DNA of 55,396 nt from Candidatus Gastranaerophilales bacterium (GCA_944323165.1 CALURK010000011.1:1-55396), one strand, 5' to 3'; numbered from the stretch's first letter, positions 16,762 through 26,495 are shown. Notes: a model not told the origin generated them from the letters alone. Program-made: numbers and translations.

Positions 16762-17235
16762 ATGACTATTGCAATATATCCAGGAAGTTTTGATCCGATT
16801 ACAAACGGACACATTGATATTTTAAAAAGCGGAGCTGAAATTTTTGATAAAGTAATTATTGCAGTTTCATATAATGTTAATAAGAAAGGATTTTTGCCTG
16901 TTGATGTTCGTACTAATTTAATAAGGGAAGCCGTAAAAGATATTCCAAATATTGAAGTTGATTCTTTTGAAGGTTTGACTGTTGAATATGCCAAGAAAAG
17001 AGGTGCTTCGGTTTTGCTTAGAGGGCTCAGAACTTCTTTCGATTTTGAGTATGAAATGCAGTTATCCCAAACAAATCAGGCACTTTATGACAAAATCAAA
17101 ACAGTTTTTTTGATTACAAAACCTGAATATAATTTCATATCATCATCTTGCGTAAGAGAAATTTTGGTAAACAAAGGTGATATAAAAAGCTTTGTTCCAG
17201 AAGTTGTGTATCGTTATCTAACCCAAAACTATTAG
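16762..17235 (+). CDS. coaD: phosphopantetheine adenylyltransferase
   Basis: CoaD adenylates 4'-phosphopantetheine to dephospho-CoA, the penultimate step of CoA synthesis. At 157 residues it has the standard size. The nucleotidyltransferase start YPGSFDPITNGH includes His17 of the (T/H)xGH site. LLRGLRTSFDFEYEMQ and the late ISSSCVRE motif (ISSSxxR) are both present. TAGGAG precedes the ATG. Its last four bases overlap the stop of the convergent EamA gene. Confidence 0.96.
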   Translation: MTIAIYPGSFDPITNGHIDILKSGAEIFDKVIIAVSYNVNKKGFLPVDVRTNLIREAVKDIPNIEVDSFEGLTVEYAKKRGASVLLRGLRTSFDFEYEMQLSQTNQALYDKIKTVFLITKPEYNFISSSCVREILVNKGDIKSFVPEVVYRYLTQNY

Positions 17236-18131
17236 CTATGATTTTTCTCTTCAGGAGATAAATTTGCAAGGATTACAGCAGTAATCATAAATACGCATCC
17301 TGCAATTTCTTTGGGAATCATTGTTTCTCCAAGAATTAAGGCTCCGCCAAGTACAGCAAAAACTGATTCTAAGCTAAAAATCAGAGATGCGATTACAGGA
17401 AGAGTATTTTTCTGACCGAAAATCTGAAGCGTATATGCCACTCCGCAAGTCAGTACACCTGCGTAAAATATTGGAACCTTACAGGCTATGATACTTGATA
17501 TACATGGATTTTCAAACATTAGCATAAGTGGTAACGACAAAAGCCCGACTACGAAAAATTGTAAACAACAAGCTTTTGCAGCGTGTACACGTGATGAGTA
17601 GTAATTAACAACGAGAATGTGTACTCCGTAGAAAAATGCACCTACAAGAAGGTACAAATCATATATACTAAGTCCTGTCTCGGTTTTATAGCAAAGCAGA
17701 TAAAGCCCTACAACTGCTAAGAATACACTTATTATAATACTTTTTTCAAGTTTTTTACCTTGTAATACTGAAATAATCGGTACAAATATGATGTATAAAG
17801 CTGTTATAAATCCGGCTTTTCCGGCTGATACAAACTGCATACAATATTGCTGAATACTCATTGCAGTAAAAAGAGCTAATCCGCATCCGATACCGGCTCT
17901 GGCAAGATTGATATGCTGATATCGTTTTCTGCGTTCAGTTCTTGTATCAGGCTTGGAGTATTTTACCCATAAAATTACAGGTATTAAGCTCAATCCGCCA
18001 AGAAAACTTCTTATAGCATTAAAGGTAAATGGTCCTATATATTCCATACCTCCACGCTGCGCTACAAATGACAACCCCCAAATCAGGGCTGTTAAAAATA
18101 ATGCTAAATTTGCGATTAGTTTGTTCTTCAT
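17232..18131 (-). CDS. EamA/DMT-family transporter
   Basis: 299 residues with about ten predicted hydrophobic helices in two similar halves, the EamA arrangement. The first half begins LALFLTALIWGLSFVAQRGG, and the second contains FSLESVFAVLGGALILGE, the conserved end of the second EamA repeat. Such proteins export or import small metabolites; the substrate is not predictable. It starts 4 bp after the parvulin gene stop and has no ribosome site of its own, so translation is probably coupled in one ppiC-eamA unit, perhaps with mazG in front. Confidence 0.88.
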   Translation of the reverse strand: MKNKLIANLALFLTALIWGLSFVAQRGGMEYIGPFTFNAIRSFLGGLSLIPVILWVKYSKPDTRTERRKRYQHINLARAGIGCGLALFTAMSIQQYCMQFVSAGKAGFITALYIIFVPIISVLQGKKLEKSIIISVFLAVVGLYLLCYKTETGLSIYDLYLLVGAFFYGVHILVVNYYSSRVHAAKACCLQFFVVGLLSLPLMLMFENPCISSIIACKVPIFYAGVLTCGVAYTLQIFGQKNTLPVIASLIFSLESVFAVLGGALILGETMIPKEIAGCVFMITAVILANLSPEEKNHS

Positions 18132-18135
18132 AATA

Positions 18136-18486
18136 TTAGTATTTTTTTGTTACCCAAAGAAGATGATACCCAAAATCTGTCTTTACAGGATTGGAAACCT
18201 CTCCTACATTACCGTTGAAAGCAGCCTCTTCAAAAGGCTTAACCATTTGCCCTCTTCTGAAACAGCCTAAATCTCCGCCATTTCGTCCTGACGGACATTG
18301 TGAATATTGTCTTGCATAGTTTTGAAAATCCTCAAAACTTTTTATATCACTTTTTAATTTGATAGCTTCCATCTCAGTTGGTACAAGAATATGGTTTGCA
18401 CATACTGTTGTAATTTCATCTTTTGCAAAAGCTGAAACTGAACACATAGTTAACATAAATAATGTTGCTAAAAATTTTTTTGTCAT
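18136..18486 (-). CDS. exported parvulin-type peptidyl-prolyl isomerase
   Basis: 116 residues. A signal peptide (MTKKFLATLFMLTMCSVSAFA) is followed by a minimal parvulin domain. Visible are VCANHILVPTE, then ARQYSQCPSGRNGGDLGCF, then GQMVKPFEEAAF, and the end VKTDFGYHLLWV. The two parvulin landmarks (SxCPSGxxGGDLG and the FGYHLL histidine) are intact. It should assist folding of exported proteins in the periplasm. It lacks the chaperone domain of SurA and PrsA, so it is a stand-alone catalytic unit. GGAG precedes the ATG. mazG lies 11 bp upstream on the same strand. Confidence 0.92.
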   Translation of the reverse strand: MTKKFLATLFMLTMCSVSAFAKDEITTVCANHILVPTEMEAIKLKSDIKSFEDFQNYARQYSQCPSGRNGGDLGCFRRGQMVKPFEEAAFNGNVGEVSNPVKTDFGYHLLWVTKKY

Positions 18487-18497
18487 AATAAAACTCC

Positions 18498-19268
18498 TTA
18501 TTCTTCTACCAAGATTTTAGCTTGTTTCCACAAATCATTAAATTCATCATACGTATATTCTTCAAATGGTTTTGTCTTAATTTCTTCCATTTTTCTAAAA
18601 CGTCTGGTGAATTTTTTATTCGCTCTTAAAAGTGCTTGCTCTGAGTCAATCTTGTACCATCTTGCAAGGTTTACGGTCGCAAAGAAAATATCACCCATTT
18701 CATCTTCCATTTTTTCTTTGTTACCGGATTTAACAGCTTCGTCAAATTCTTTGTATTCAGATTTTATACAATCCTTGAGACTTTCTACAGAATCCCATTC
18801 AAATCCGACTTTAACAACTTTTTTGCTGATTTTTTGAGCTGCCATCAACGCAGATTGTGATTTGGAAATTCCGTCTAAAACGGATTTTCTGTACGTTTTT
18901 TCTTCTTTTTTTAGCTTGTCCCAGTTATCTAAAATCTCTTGAGTCGAATTAACTTTTTGGTTTCCAAAAACGTGCGGATGCCTGTGTATAAGTTTTTCGC
19001 TTAATTCTTTGGCAACATCTTCTATGTCAAATTCATTATTATCTTTTGCAATTTGAGCATGCAAAACGACTTGTAGAAGAACGTCTCCCAGTTCTTCTTG
19101 TAAATTTTTAATATCACCGTCATCAATTGCATCAACCGCTTCATAAGCTTCTTCAAGCATATTAGGGCGAAGAGATTTGTGAGTTTGTTCTCTGTCCCAC
19201 TTACAACCGTTTTCGCTTCTCAAAACTGCAATAATATCGACAAGTTTTTCTAAATTTGGATATTTCAT
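18498..19268 (-). CDS. mazG: nucleoside triphosphate pyrophosphohydrolase MazG
   Basis: MazG hydrolyses (d)NTPs to monophosphates and PPi, cleaning the nucleotide pool and lowering (p)ppGpp signalling. 256 residues with two MazG domains. The N-terminal one shows CKWDREQTHKSLRPNMLEEAYE and LQEELGDVLLQVVLHA with the EExxE...ExxD metal-binding pattern. The C-terminal one shows EFDEAVKSGNKEKMEDEMGD. The ATG is 6 nt after a TATAAT box preceded by TGG, so the transcript is probably leaderless. ppiC and eamA follow closely on the same strand. Confidence 0.94.
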   Translation of the reverse strand: MKYPNLEKLVDIIAVLRSENGCKWDREQTHKSLRPNMLEEAYEAVDAIDDGDIKNLQEELGDVLLQVVLHAQIAKDNNEFDIEDVAKELSEKLIHRHPHVFGNQKVNSTQEILDNWDKLKKEEKTYRKSVLDGISKSQSALMAAQKISKKVVKVGFEWDSVESLKDCIKSEYKEFDEAVKSGNKEKMEDEMGDIFFATVNLARWYKIDSEQALLRANKKFTRRFRKMEEIKTKPFEEYTYDEFNDLWKQAKILVEE

Positions 19269-19274
19269 AAGTCG

Positions 19275-19283
19275 ATTATACCA
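19275..19283 (-). promoter_or_regulatory. extended -10 promoter of mazG, leaderless layout
   Basis: On the minus strand TGG-TATAAT followed by 6 nt and then the ATG. There is no Shine-Dalgarno between them. Confidence 0.6.
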
Positions 19284-19300
19284 TGCAAAAAATCTTACTA

Positions 19301-19448
19301 AAATAAAATGGCAAAGCTTAAGTTTTGACTAATCAAGAATATAAACAAATACAGCAAGTAGATTTGTTCCTTCAAATAACTTGCTGTAAACTGAAAATCT
19401 GTCTTGATAATTTTTGATTTCTGAAAGTTATAAAGTCTTTTATAATTT
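19301..19448. repeat. direct repeat, copy A, with conserved hairpin
   Basis: About 110 bp (19336-19448) match 25530-25641 almost base for base in the same orientation. A looser match extends upstream to about 19301. The core holds ACAGCAAGT/ACTTGCTGT, a 9-bp stem with an inner TTTG/CAAA. Each copy lies just beyond the 3' end of a minus-strand gene. This fills the gap between mazG and the fragment at 19472. Confidence 0.85.
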
Positions 19449-19471
19449 TAATTCAATGATTTATCAAAAGC

Positions 19472-20272
19472 TCAATCGTCACTTAAAAGTGATTCGAAAA
19501 AGTTGTCAACTTTTTGCTTAATACTTACTTTGTCTGTACTAATGCCTACCCTTGAATATACATCATGTATAGACTCTTTTACCGTTAAGCCCAATGTTTT
19601 TGCCTTCGCATAAAGTTTTTCAAGCAAAGCTTTCATATCGTCGTAATAACCAGCAAATTGAGTTGTAATTTTTTTGAGTATTTTACTAAATTCTTTTTCG
19701 CTTTTCATTTTTGAAATAGTATTTTCCATTTTTGTATAGAATTTAGATAAGCTTTTACCTAATCTTGCGGTTCTATCAATACTGTTTTCAACTACATCTA
19801 AGCCCATTTCTTTGGCTTTCTTATTTAATTTTGAAATGAGTTCTTTAAATTCTTCAGGAGAATCTTTAAATTTGTTAGCGATAATTGTTTTAATTTTATT
19901 ATATTCACTTATGTCTTTTAAATTAACAATTGATTTTTCAACCCATTGGTATGTTGCAAATAACTTTTCTCCAAGTTTTTTATGTAATTTTGAAGCTTTA
20001 ACTGGATTTTCAAAAGAAGGTCTAGTGTCTGCAATGTCTGACGTATCTGCATTAGGGGCTTTATTGGTAGATGCTTCTTTGCCAGAATTACCTTCTATTC
20101 TATCTCCTTTTTCTATTATTGGTTCTTTTTCAATTTCTTTCTGATTCAGAATGGTTGGTTCTTCGTTTTTAACAGTATTTTCTAAGCGAACTTCATTTAC
20201 TTCTGGAGTTTCTTCTGCTTTTGGTTCGTTGCCTGCTGTTTTTAAGTTATTAGAAGCGTTCATTAATTGCAT
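19472..20272 (-). pseudogene. C-terminal fragment of the split LysM giant protein
   Basis: The frame encodes 266 residues. Residues 8 to about 75 repeat a segment found inside the upstream giant protein (NNLKTAGxEPKAEETPEVNE). The remaining 190 residues are lysine-rich helices with two similar units around YxKMEN/YDDMKALLEKLY. It overlaps the giant gene by 23 bp in a different frame. At 20254-20255 there is one extra A compared with the matching repeat copy at 21074. Removing it joins the two frames into one protein of about 1,930 residues. The apparent start (ATGCAATTAATG) is therefore probably an artefact of the split. It could also be real reinitiation or programmed frameshifting. Confidence 0.75.
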
Positions 20273-21700
20273 TTTGTAATTTCTTTTTGTAAGCGCCTAT
20301 CATTCTTTTCTTACCAACAAGCGATGAAATTTCTTTTAATTCTTCAGATGAAGATATGTTCTTGATATAGTCAAGAAGTTGTTCAACTTCTTCTTTTACC
20401 AAACCTTTATCAGAGTTAAGTTTAGAATATATATAATTCTTTACTTCTTTATCTGATAGTTTCTGTTTAGGGGTTAAAGTTCTTATTCTAGAATCTATTA
20501 TATTATCTAATTTTCTGTAATTAGCTGTAACACCACCATAACTATATTCTTTGTTCTTTAAATTTTCTTTAAGATTATTTAAAACATCTATGTCTTCTGC
20601 TTTATTAATATATTCACTTAAAATTCTAACATCGCTATCATTTAAATAGCTGTGTTTTGCAAATATGTGAGAAACATCTTTTTGAAGATTTTCAGCATTT
20701 TTTTGTTCATAAACAACTCTTTCTTGTTCAGAAAGCTGTTTAGCTCTTTCATCTATCAATCTTTCATTACTTCTTCTTATATCTCTGTTTGAAAAACGTT
20801 CTTGTTCATTACGAACATTTGCAAGTTCTTCTCCTTGGACATCAGGTTTATTAACAATCTTTTCAACCTGTTCAGAGGCTTTATTAATAGATGATTCCTT
20901 GCCGGAATTACCTTTTATTCTATCTTCTTTTTCTATTATTGGTTCTTTTTCGATTTCTTTCTGATTTAGAATGGTTGGTTCTTCGTTTTTAACAGTATTT
21001 TCTAAGCGAACTTCATTTACTTCTGGAGTTTCTTCTGCTTTTGGCTCGCTGCCTGCTGTTTTTAAGTTATTAGAGCGTTCATTAATTGCATTTTGTAATT
21101 TATTTTTGTAAGCACCTATCATTTTTTTCTTACCAACAAGAGTTGTAATTTCTCTTAATTCTTCAGATGAAGATATGTTCTTGATGTAATCAAGTATTTG
21201 TTCTACTTCTTCTTTTACCAAACCTTTATCAGAGTTAAGTTTAGAATATATATAATTCTTCACATCTTCACCTGATATTTTCTGTTTAGGTGTTAAAGCT
21301 CTTATTCTAGAATCTATTATACTATTTAATTTTCTGTAATTAGCAGTAACACCACCATAACTATACTCTTTGTTCTTTAAATTTTCTTTAAGATTATTTA
21401 AAACATCTATGTCTTTAGTTTTATTAATATATTCAGTTAAAACTCTAACATCGCTATCATTTAAATAGCTGTGTTTTGCAAATATGTGAGAAACATCTTT
21501 TTGAAGATTTTCAGCATTTTTTTGTTCATAAACAACTCTTTCTTGTTCAGAAAGCTGTTTAGCTCTTTCATCTATCAATCTTTCATTACTTCTTCTTATA
21601 TCTCTGTTTGAAAAACGTTCTTGTTCATTACGAACATTTGCAAGTTCCTCTCCTTGGACATCAGATTTATTAACAATCTTTTCAACCTGTTCAGAGGCTT
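20060..21700 (-). repeat. 819-bp tandem duplication inside the giant gene
   Basis: Two nearly identical units (about 21700-20882 and 20881-20062, the second 820 bp through one inserted base). Each encodes the same 273 residues: ASEQVEKIVNK, then RFSNRDIRRSNERLIDERAK, then YSYGGVTANYRKL, then the acidic EPKAEETPEVNE linker. Confidence 0.88.
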
Positions 21701-24700
21701 GTTTAATCTTTTTTTCGCCTGCTATAATACTACTTTGTGGTCTATAGTCAGGTATTGATGCGGTTTTGTTTGTATGAACTTCATTTACTTCTGGAGTTTC
21801 TGTAGATGCTTTTATCTGAGTTTCTACGGAATTTTCTGTAGGTGTTTTTAGTATTTGAGCTTCTACTGGAGTTTCTATTGATGTTTTTGAAGTCGGAGCT
21901 TTTGTGCCGTGTCCAACATGGCTCAATCTGGCAATTAAAATCCCAGATATAATATCTATTGCAGCTTGAGAAGAACCATAATCGGAACCTTTGGATAGCT
22001 CTACCCCTGCAGCACCCAAAGCGTTTATTATTTCTTCGGATATTTCTGTTGCAAGTGGACTATTGATTTTAAAAACTTGCATTAATTTTGGTGCTATTGC
22101 TGAAGAACCACCACCAATTACACCATATATTCCATTTGTTTTACATTTTTCAAGGATTTCTTCTGATGAATGGTGCGTTGCGGCCGATTCATAAATATAC
22201 GTGCCTGAATATGCTGCTGCTCCACCTGAAATTGCTCTCGAGGCTAAATTTCCTGTTTTTGCAATATATTTCCCCTTATTTGTATTTGCAACAAAAGTTT
22301 TACCCTGTTGGAATTTTTGAACTTTTTCCATAGCTTTTGCGGTTTTATTCAAGACTTTCGCTATCTTTAGACCTTTTGAACCCCATTTTGCGGTTGTTGC
22401 TGCAATTTTTGCTGCACCTAATGCCGCACCACCAGGAATAAGTGATATCACAACTGTTAGTGCAATATCACCAGCTATATCAGTTATCATTTCTGTAGTT
22501 GCCATATTTGATGCAAATTGAGAAACATCTTTACCTATATCGCTTGTTCCAAATGTACTGCGAGTTATCAATTGAATATCTTTGCCCATTTGGTCTAAAC
22601 TTTTTCCCTTTGTTAAACGACCATATTCGGCATTTAAATCAACTACTGAGCTTTCTATTGTTTCTACTAGAGCTTGTTTCTTTTCACTGTCATTCTTACA
22701 AGATGAATATACTTCAGATTTGAATGATTCAAAGGTCTGGTCATCCAGATTTAAAGACATTTTTACTGATTGTTCATATTGTGATAGGCTTTGTTTATTG
22801 CCTTTTGTTAATAATGTCTTTAATGTTTTTATTGTTTTTGACAAACCAAGTGCAATTGAATAATTAACCTGAGCGGCTTCTACTGCGGCTATTTTTTGTG
22901 AATCAAATTCTATACCAAAAATCTTTTTATATTTTGACTTAAATTCTGATTCAGTTTTTGAAGATGCAAGTTCTTTTATATACTTTGCATTTGCTCCAAG
23001 CTTTCTTTCGATATCTTCTATTGTATTACAACCAAACCATCCACATACTGTATCTCCGGCTTGTGCTGACCAAGACCAACCATCTTTTCCTTTTGATGTA
23101 TTGTATGCTGATTGGGCATCATGATATTCTTGTTTATAACTTGCGTTAAATGAATTTATTGCGTCTGCAGTACTTTTTCCAGATATATTTGCTGTTTGTT
23201 TTACAGCGATTGCTCCTCGTAAAAAGTCGAGCGCTTTTTCCATATCTTTTGGATTTGTTCTTCGTATTGCTGAAAATTCTTTTTCTAAGCTTGTTATAAA
23301 ATCATTCTTTGCTTTTTGGATATCTCCTGACGAAACTCCAGCTTTTTTAGCTGCTTCACAAAGTTTATTGAAAATTGTTAATAAAACTTTTTTCTGCTGT
23401 TTTGATCCCCCTGCGCCGATTTCGCTTGTTACTGTATCTATTATTGAAGAATCATTCCTTTTAATTGTTTCTTTGTCATAAGCATCTAAGAAGGCTAATA
23501 TATTGGATGAATTTATATTTTCATCCAACAATTTTTGCATTTTTTTCATACTATTAAAACCACTATTCTCATCTGCTATGTGATAAAATTCTTTGGCGAG
23601 TGATTCTGCATTTTTACGAATTTTTACTTGTTTATTATATTGTTTTATTGCCTCATATTTTTTAGTATTTTTTACATAGTCTGTTTTTAAGATGACACCA
23701 TTATGTGCTATTACTACTAATTCACCTGACTTTGAGCGTGCCAGTGTTCGTCCGTTTATACATTGACCGATTATTGTAAATTCTTGAGATTTTACTTTCT
23801 TGTTATTTTTCCAATAATCACCAATTATTTTTTTACCTGCGCCTTGATGATTTATTAGACCTAAGTCTTTGTATTGCATCTCTTGTTCACGTTCTAAACC
23901 TGATTCACGAGCTTCTTGTGCTTCACGTCTTGCTGTCGCTCTCTCCTGATCGGCTCTAAACTCGGCTATTGCTTCTTCTCGAGTCTGTCTACCTTGTAAA
24001 ACTTCTTCACCGGCTTTCAACTTTCTTGGTATTTTTATTTCGTCTCCTACGTAAAAATATGCTTTTGGATATTTCCCGTGAAGCTTAGATGCATTTACCC
24101 GTACCAAATCTCTTTCGGAAACGCCGAATTTATTTGCTATTTGTTTTATAGATTCACCATTTTGAACAATTATACCATCTGTATTACCATTTTTATCATA
24201 GTTTACTTGATATAATTTTCCCTTTACCGATCTCTGCTGATTGGTAAGTTCTTTTTGAGAGTCATAACTATCTATAATTTTGGCTTCTCCATCCATATAC
24301 ATGTCTGTATAATTTCCTGCTGTATCATATTCTCGTATATGATCTGGTTCCCCTTTTGTTTTTATTAACTCTAATACGTGTCCATTCGGTTCAAAACTCC
24401 TATCTATAGTCTTATTAGGACTAGTTTCTGTTTCTGAGAATTTATTACCCTGTTTATCATAGTCATAGACAGTTTTATGTTGCACTCCATCTTTAATTTC
24501 TGTTTTTTCTTGTATTTGCCAAACGTCTTTGTTATCAATTTTCTGAATTATATAAGTTTCTTTTGTGTTATCTTTTTCAACAATGCGTTTTGATGGAGTA
24601 CTATTTTCATATATTAATGTTGTACTGGTATGAGTTTTATTGTTCGTTTGAACTTCCTTGGTTTTTGTCTTCCCATCTTCTGCAAAATAAGTTGTTACGG

Positions 24701-25253
24701 TTTCATCATCTTTAGTTACACTTTCTTCTATAGTTTTATCTTCTTTGTTTTTTCTTGTTGATATGCTTTTTTCTCCACTTTTGATATTTATTATTTTCGA
24801 TCCATCTGAAAAAATATTTTCTTGCTTTTTATTTTGGAGGTTTTTGTATTCTATAACTTCTACTTTTTGACCATTAACATTTTCATAACTAATGTTGGCA
24901 ACATCTTGCGAAAGTTCTTCTAACTTATTTAAAAATGCAAACAAGGCTTTTTGACCTTTACGACCTATGCTTTCACCATTTATTTCATACTTACGAGCTT
25001 CCTTATTTGATAAATTACCGTCTTGCTTTGATAAATTTTCCAACTCATTATAGAATAATTGAAGCTCCTCACGGCTCAACATATTATCTTTCGGATTTAC
25101 ATCTATTTTTTTGATAATTTGTTCGAATATTGATTTTAATTTATTATCACTGATTCCTGATAATAAATCTTGTTTTCTAATACCACTTCTTATCTTACTA
25201 AAATCTATTTCTCCATATTTTCCATTTTTACCAAAAGATAATTTTTCAGCCAT
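20250..25253 (-). CDS. giant LysM protein, frameshifted at its C-terminus
   Basis: 1,667 residues from the ATG at 25253, chosen because AAAGGAAG precedes it; an upstream in-frame start at 25298 has no ribosome site. An EF-hand-like loop lies at 51-62 (DVNPKDNMLSRE). Residues 150-355 are YD-repeat-like beta sequence (YDYDKQGN, REYDTAGN, NYDKNGN). A LysM domain spans 360-410 (NGESIKQIANKFGVSERDL...YVGDEIKIP). Long helical parts follow, then a glycine-rich hydrophobic stretch around residues 935-970 (VVISLIPGGAALGAA). Two copies of a 273-residue repeat end it. No signal peptide is seen. LysM suggests peptidoglycan or glycan binding, so a cell-surface or secreted role is likely. It ends early because of a one-base insertion; the lost C-terminus lies in the fragment at 19472-20272. 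Confidence 0.8.
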   Translation of the reverse strand: MAEKLSFGKNGKYGEIDFSKIRSGIRKQDLLSGISDNKLKSIFEQIIKKIDVNPKDNMLSREELQLFYNELENLSKQDGNLSNKEARKYEINGESIGRKGQKALFAFLNKLEELSQDVANISYENVNGQKVEVIEYKNLQNKKQENIFSDGSKIINIKSGEKSISTRKNKEDKTIEESVTKDDETVTTYFAEDGKTKTKEVQTNNKTHTSTTLIYENSTPSKRIVEKDNTKETYIIQKIDNKDVWQIQEKTEIKDGVQHKTVYDYDKQGNKFSETETSPNKTIDRSFEPNGHVLELIKTKGEPDHIREYDTAGNYTDMYMDGEAKIIDSYDSQKELTNQQRSVKGKLYQVNYDKNGNTDGIIVQNGESIKQIANKFGVSERDLVRVNASKLHGKYPKAYFYVGDEIKIPRKLKAGEEVLQGRQTREEAIAEFRADQERATARREAQEARESGLEREQEMQYKDLGLINHQGAGKKIIGDYWKNNKKVKSQEFTIIGQCINGRTLARSKSGELVVIAHNGVILKTDYVKNTKKYEAIKQYNKQVKIRKNAESLAKEFYHIADENSGFNSMKKMQKLLDENINSSNILAFLDAYDKETIKRNDSSIIDTVTSEIGAGGSKQQKKVLLTIFNKLCEAAKKAGVSSGDIQKAKNDFITSLEKEFSAIRRTNPKDMEKALDFLRGAIAVKQTANISGKSTADAINSFNASYKQEYHDAQSAYNTSKGKDGWSWSAQAGDTVCGWFGCNTIEDIERKLGANAKYIKELASSKTESEFKSKYKKIFGIEFDSQKIAAVEAAQVNYSIALGLSKTIKTLKTLLTKGNKQSLSQYEQSVKMSLNLDDQTFESFKSEVYSSCKNDSEKKQALVETIESSVVDLNAEYGRLTKGKSLDQMGKDIQLITRSTFGTSDIGKDVSQFASNMATTEMITDIAGDIALTVVISLIPGGAALGAAKIAATTAKWGSKGLKIAKVLNKTAKAMEKVQKFQQGKTFVANTNKGKYIAKTGNLASRAISGGAAAYSGTYIYESAATHHSSEEILEKCKTNGIYGVIGGGSSAIAPKLMQVFKINSPLATEISEEIINALGAAGVELSKGSDYGSSQAAIDIISGILIARLSHVGHGTKAPTSKTSIETPVEAQILKTPTENSVETQIKASTETPEVNEVHTNKTASIPDYRPQSSIIAGEKKIKQASEQVEKIVNKSDVQGEELANVRNEQERFSNRDIRRSNERLIDERAKQLSEQERVVYEQKNAENLQKDVSHIFAKHSYLNDSDVRVLTEYINKTKDIDVLNNLKENLKNKEYSYGGVTANYRKLNSIIDSRIRALTPKQKISGEDVKNYIYSKLNSDKGLVKEEVEQILDYIKNISSSEELREITTLVGKKKMIGAYKNKLQNAINERSNNLKTAGSEPKAEETPEVNEVRLENTVKNEEPTILNQKEIEKEPIIEKEDRIKGNSGKESSINKASEQVEKIVNKPDVQGEELANVRNEQERFSNRDIRRSNERLIDERAKQLSEQERVVYEQKNAENLQKDVSHIFAKHSYLNDSDVRILSEYINKAEDIDVLNNLKENLKNKEYSYGGVTANYRKLDNIIDSRIRTLTPKQKLSDKEVKNYIYSKLNSDKGLVKEEVEQLLDYIKNISSSEELKEISSLVGKKRMIGAYKKKLQNAINERF

Positions 25254-25489
25254 TGATCTTCCTTTCAAAGAGTATCTTACTCTTCTGTAACCTTTCAAGT
25301 TCCTTAAAAATTTTTAAATGCTTATAATGTATTACGGTTTTTTTTATAAAAACTTTAATATTGTATATATTATTTTTACAAAAATTTACATTTTTTCTCA
25401 AAAGATGTTCTTTTTATCTTTGTATAATAAATAAGTGTATATCCAGGCATTCGAGCAAAATGGATTGCATTGCGAATAATCCGTAAAAA

Positions 25490-25644
25490 AGGAAAATAAA
25501 ATCGTAAAGCTGAGATTTAAGTTTTTACGAATAATGAATTTAAACAAATACAGCAAGTAGATTTGCTCCTTCAAATAACTTGCTGTAAACTGAAAATCTG
25601 TTTAAATAATTTTTGATTTCTGAAAGTTATAAAGTCTTTTATAA
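25490..25644. repeat. direct repeat, copy B, with conserved hairpin
   Basis: Second copy of the element at 19301-19448, in the same orientation, with the same ACAGCAAGT...ACTTGCTGT hairpin at about 25549-25585. The remaining bases of the 25299-25701 gap are AT-rich, with no gene seen. They should hold the promoter of the giant gene, but I cannot fix its boxes. Confidence 0.85.
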
Positions 25645-25660
25645 AATTAGTTTAACATAC

Positions 25661-25692
25661 AAAAAGGTCGGATTTATAAATCCGACCTTTTT
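25661..25692. terminator. terminator after the 147-aa gene
   Basis: A perfect 32-bp palindrome: AAAAAGGTCGGATTTA and its complement, ending in TTTTT. It lies directly beyond the stop codon of the minus-strand gene at 25702. Confidence 0.9.
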
Positions 25693-25701
25693 ACTTGATT
25701 A

Positions 25702-26145
25702 TTAATTATCTTTTTTAATACTACCATACTTTGTTGCATATTGATGCAGAATTTCTGATTGCTCCTTCTGGGTTAGCATTTCGCCCCCATGAGAATCTTT
25801 ATCCGTGTATATATCGAATATAATCTTTGCTTCTGACAACGCTCCACTCTCACCACCATTCGTGCCTATATATGAGTTATGATTATTCTTAACTATGTTC
25901 TGCAGTATTATTAACGCATCTTCACGCGTTATATTTCCTTTATTAACATTCTTATTTTTAAAAGCGTATTCTCTAAAACCTCTTGCAAAATCAAGGGCCA
26001 CACTTTCCTGTGGCGCAGTTTTTCTTGGGGTAAAAATTGCAGTTTCATATTTGTTATTATAACGATATGTTACCTTTATACTGGTAGATACATCTGAAGC
26101 CTTTATCGATGGTCTATAAATTGTCATTTTTCCTGGTTCTCCCAT
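25702..26145 (-). CDS. hypothetical protein with EF-hand-like loop, 147 aa
   Basis: I do not recognise a family. The first half is beta-rich and basic (ASDVSTSIKVTYRYNNKYET). The second half is helical (REDALIILQNIVKNN) and contains DIYTDKDSHGGEMLTQKE near residue 112, which looks like a calcium-binding EF-hand loop. The giant protein downstream also carries an EF-hand-like loop near its N-terminus. No signal peptide or membrane segment is visible. AAGGAGG stands at good distance before the ATG, and a strong terminator follows, so it is an independent, probably well-expressed gene. Its position next to repeat copy B mirrors that of the giant-gene fragment next to copy A. Confidence 0.7.
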   Translation of the reverse strand: MGEPGKMTIYRPSIKASDVSTSIKVTYRYNNKYETAIFTPRKTAPQESVALDFARGFREYAFKNKNVNKGNITREDALIILQNIVKNNHNSYIGTNGGESGALSEAKIIFDIYTDKDSHGGEMLTQKEQSEILHQYATKYGSIKKDN

Positions 26146-26495
26146 AAAATTCCTCCTTTTTTATTAATATTAATCCCGCTCATCTATATAAAAGTTTTTT
26201 TCTTTGCAAAAATTGCTTTTATAAAATAATTATTAAGAAATTGTTACATTTTATTAAAAAATTATTCCCGATACTTTAGAGCAACTGAAATTAAAGGATT
26301 TGTAAAATAAAAAATATAGTTGGAAAACCATCTCTTTAAATATATTACAAACAATTTTTATTAAAACAATAATGCATAATGAATTCATAAAGCAATAGTT
26401 TGTAGTTTGGGCTAATAGACAAACAACTAACATAGAGGGTGAAAACTTGAACCCGAACCGATTGTTGTAAAAGAACACATGCTTTGATTATTTAG

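Noticed and set aside
26254..26478. 74-codon frame on the minus strand
   Set aside because: It is a hydrophobic, low-complexity translation of AT-rich DNA, with no ribosome site and no recognisable similarity.
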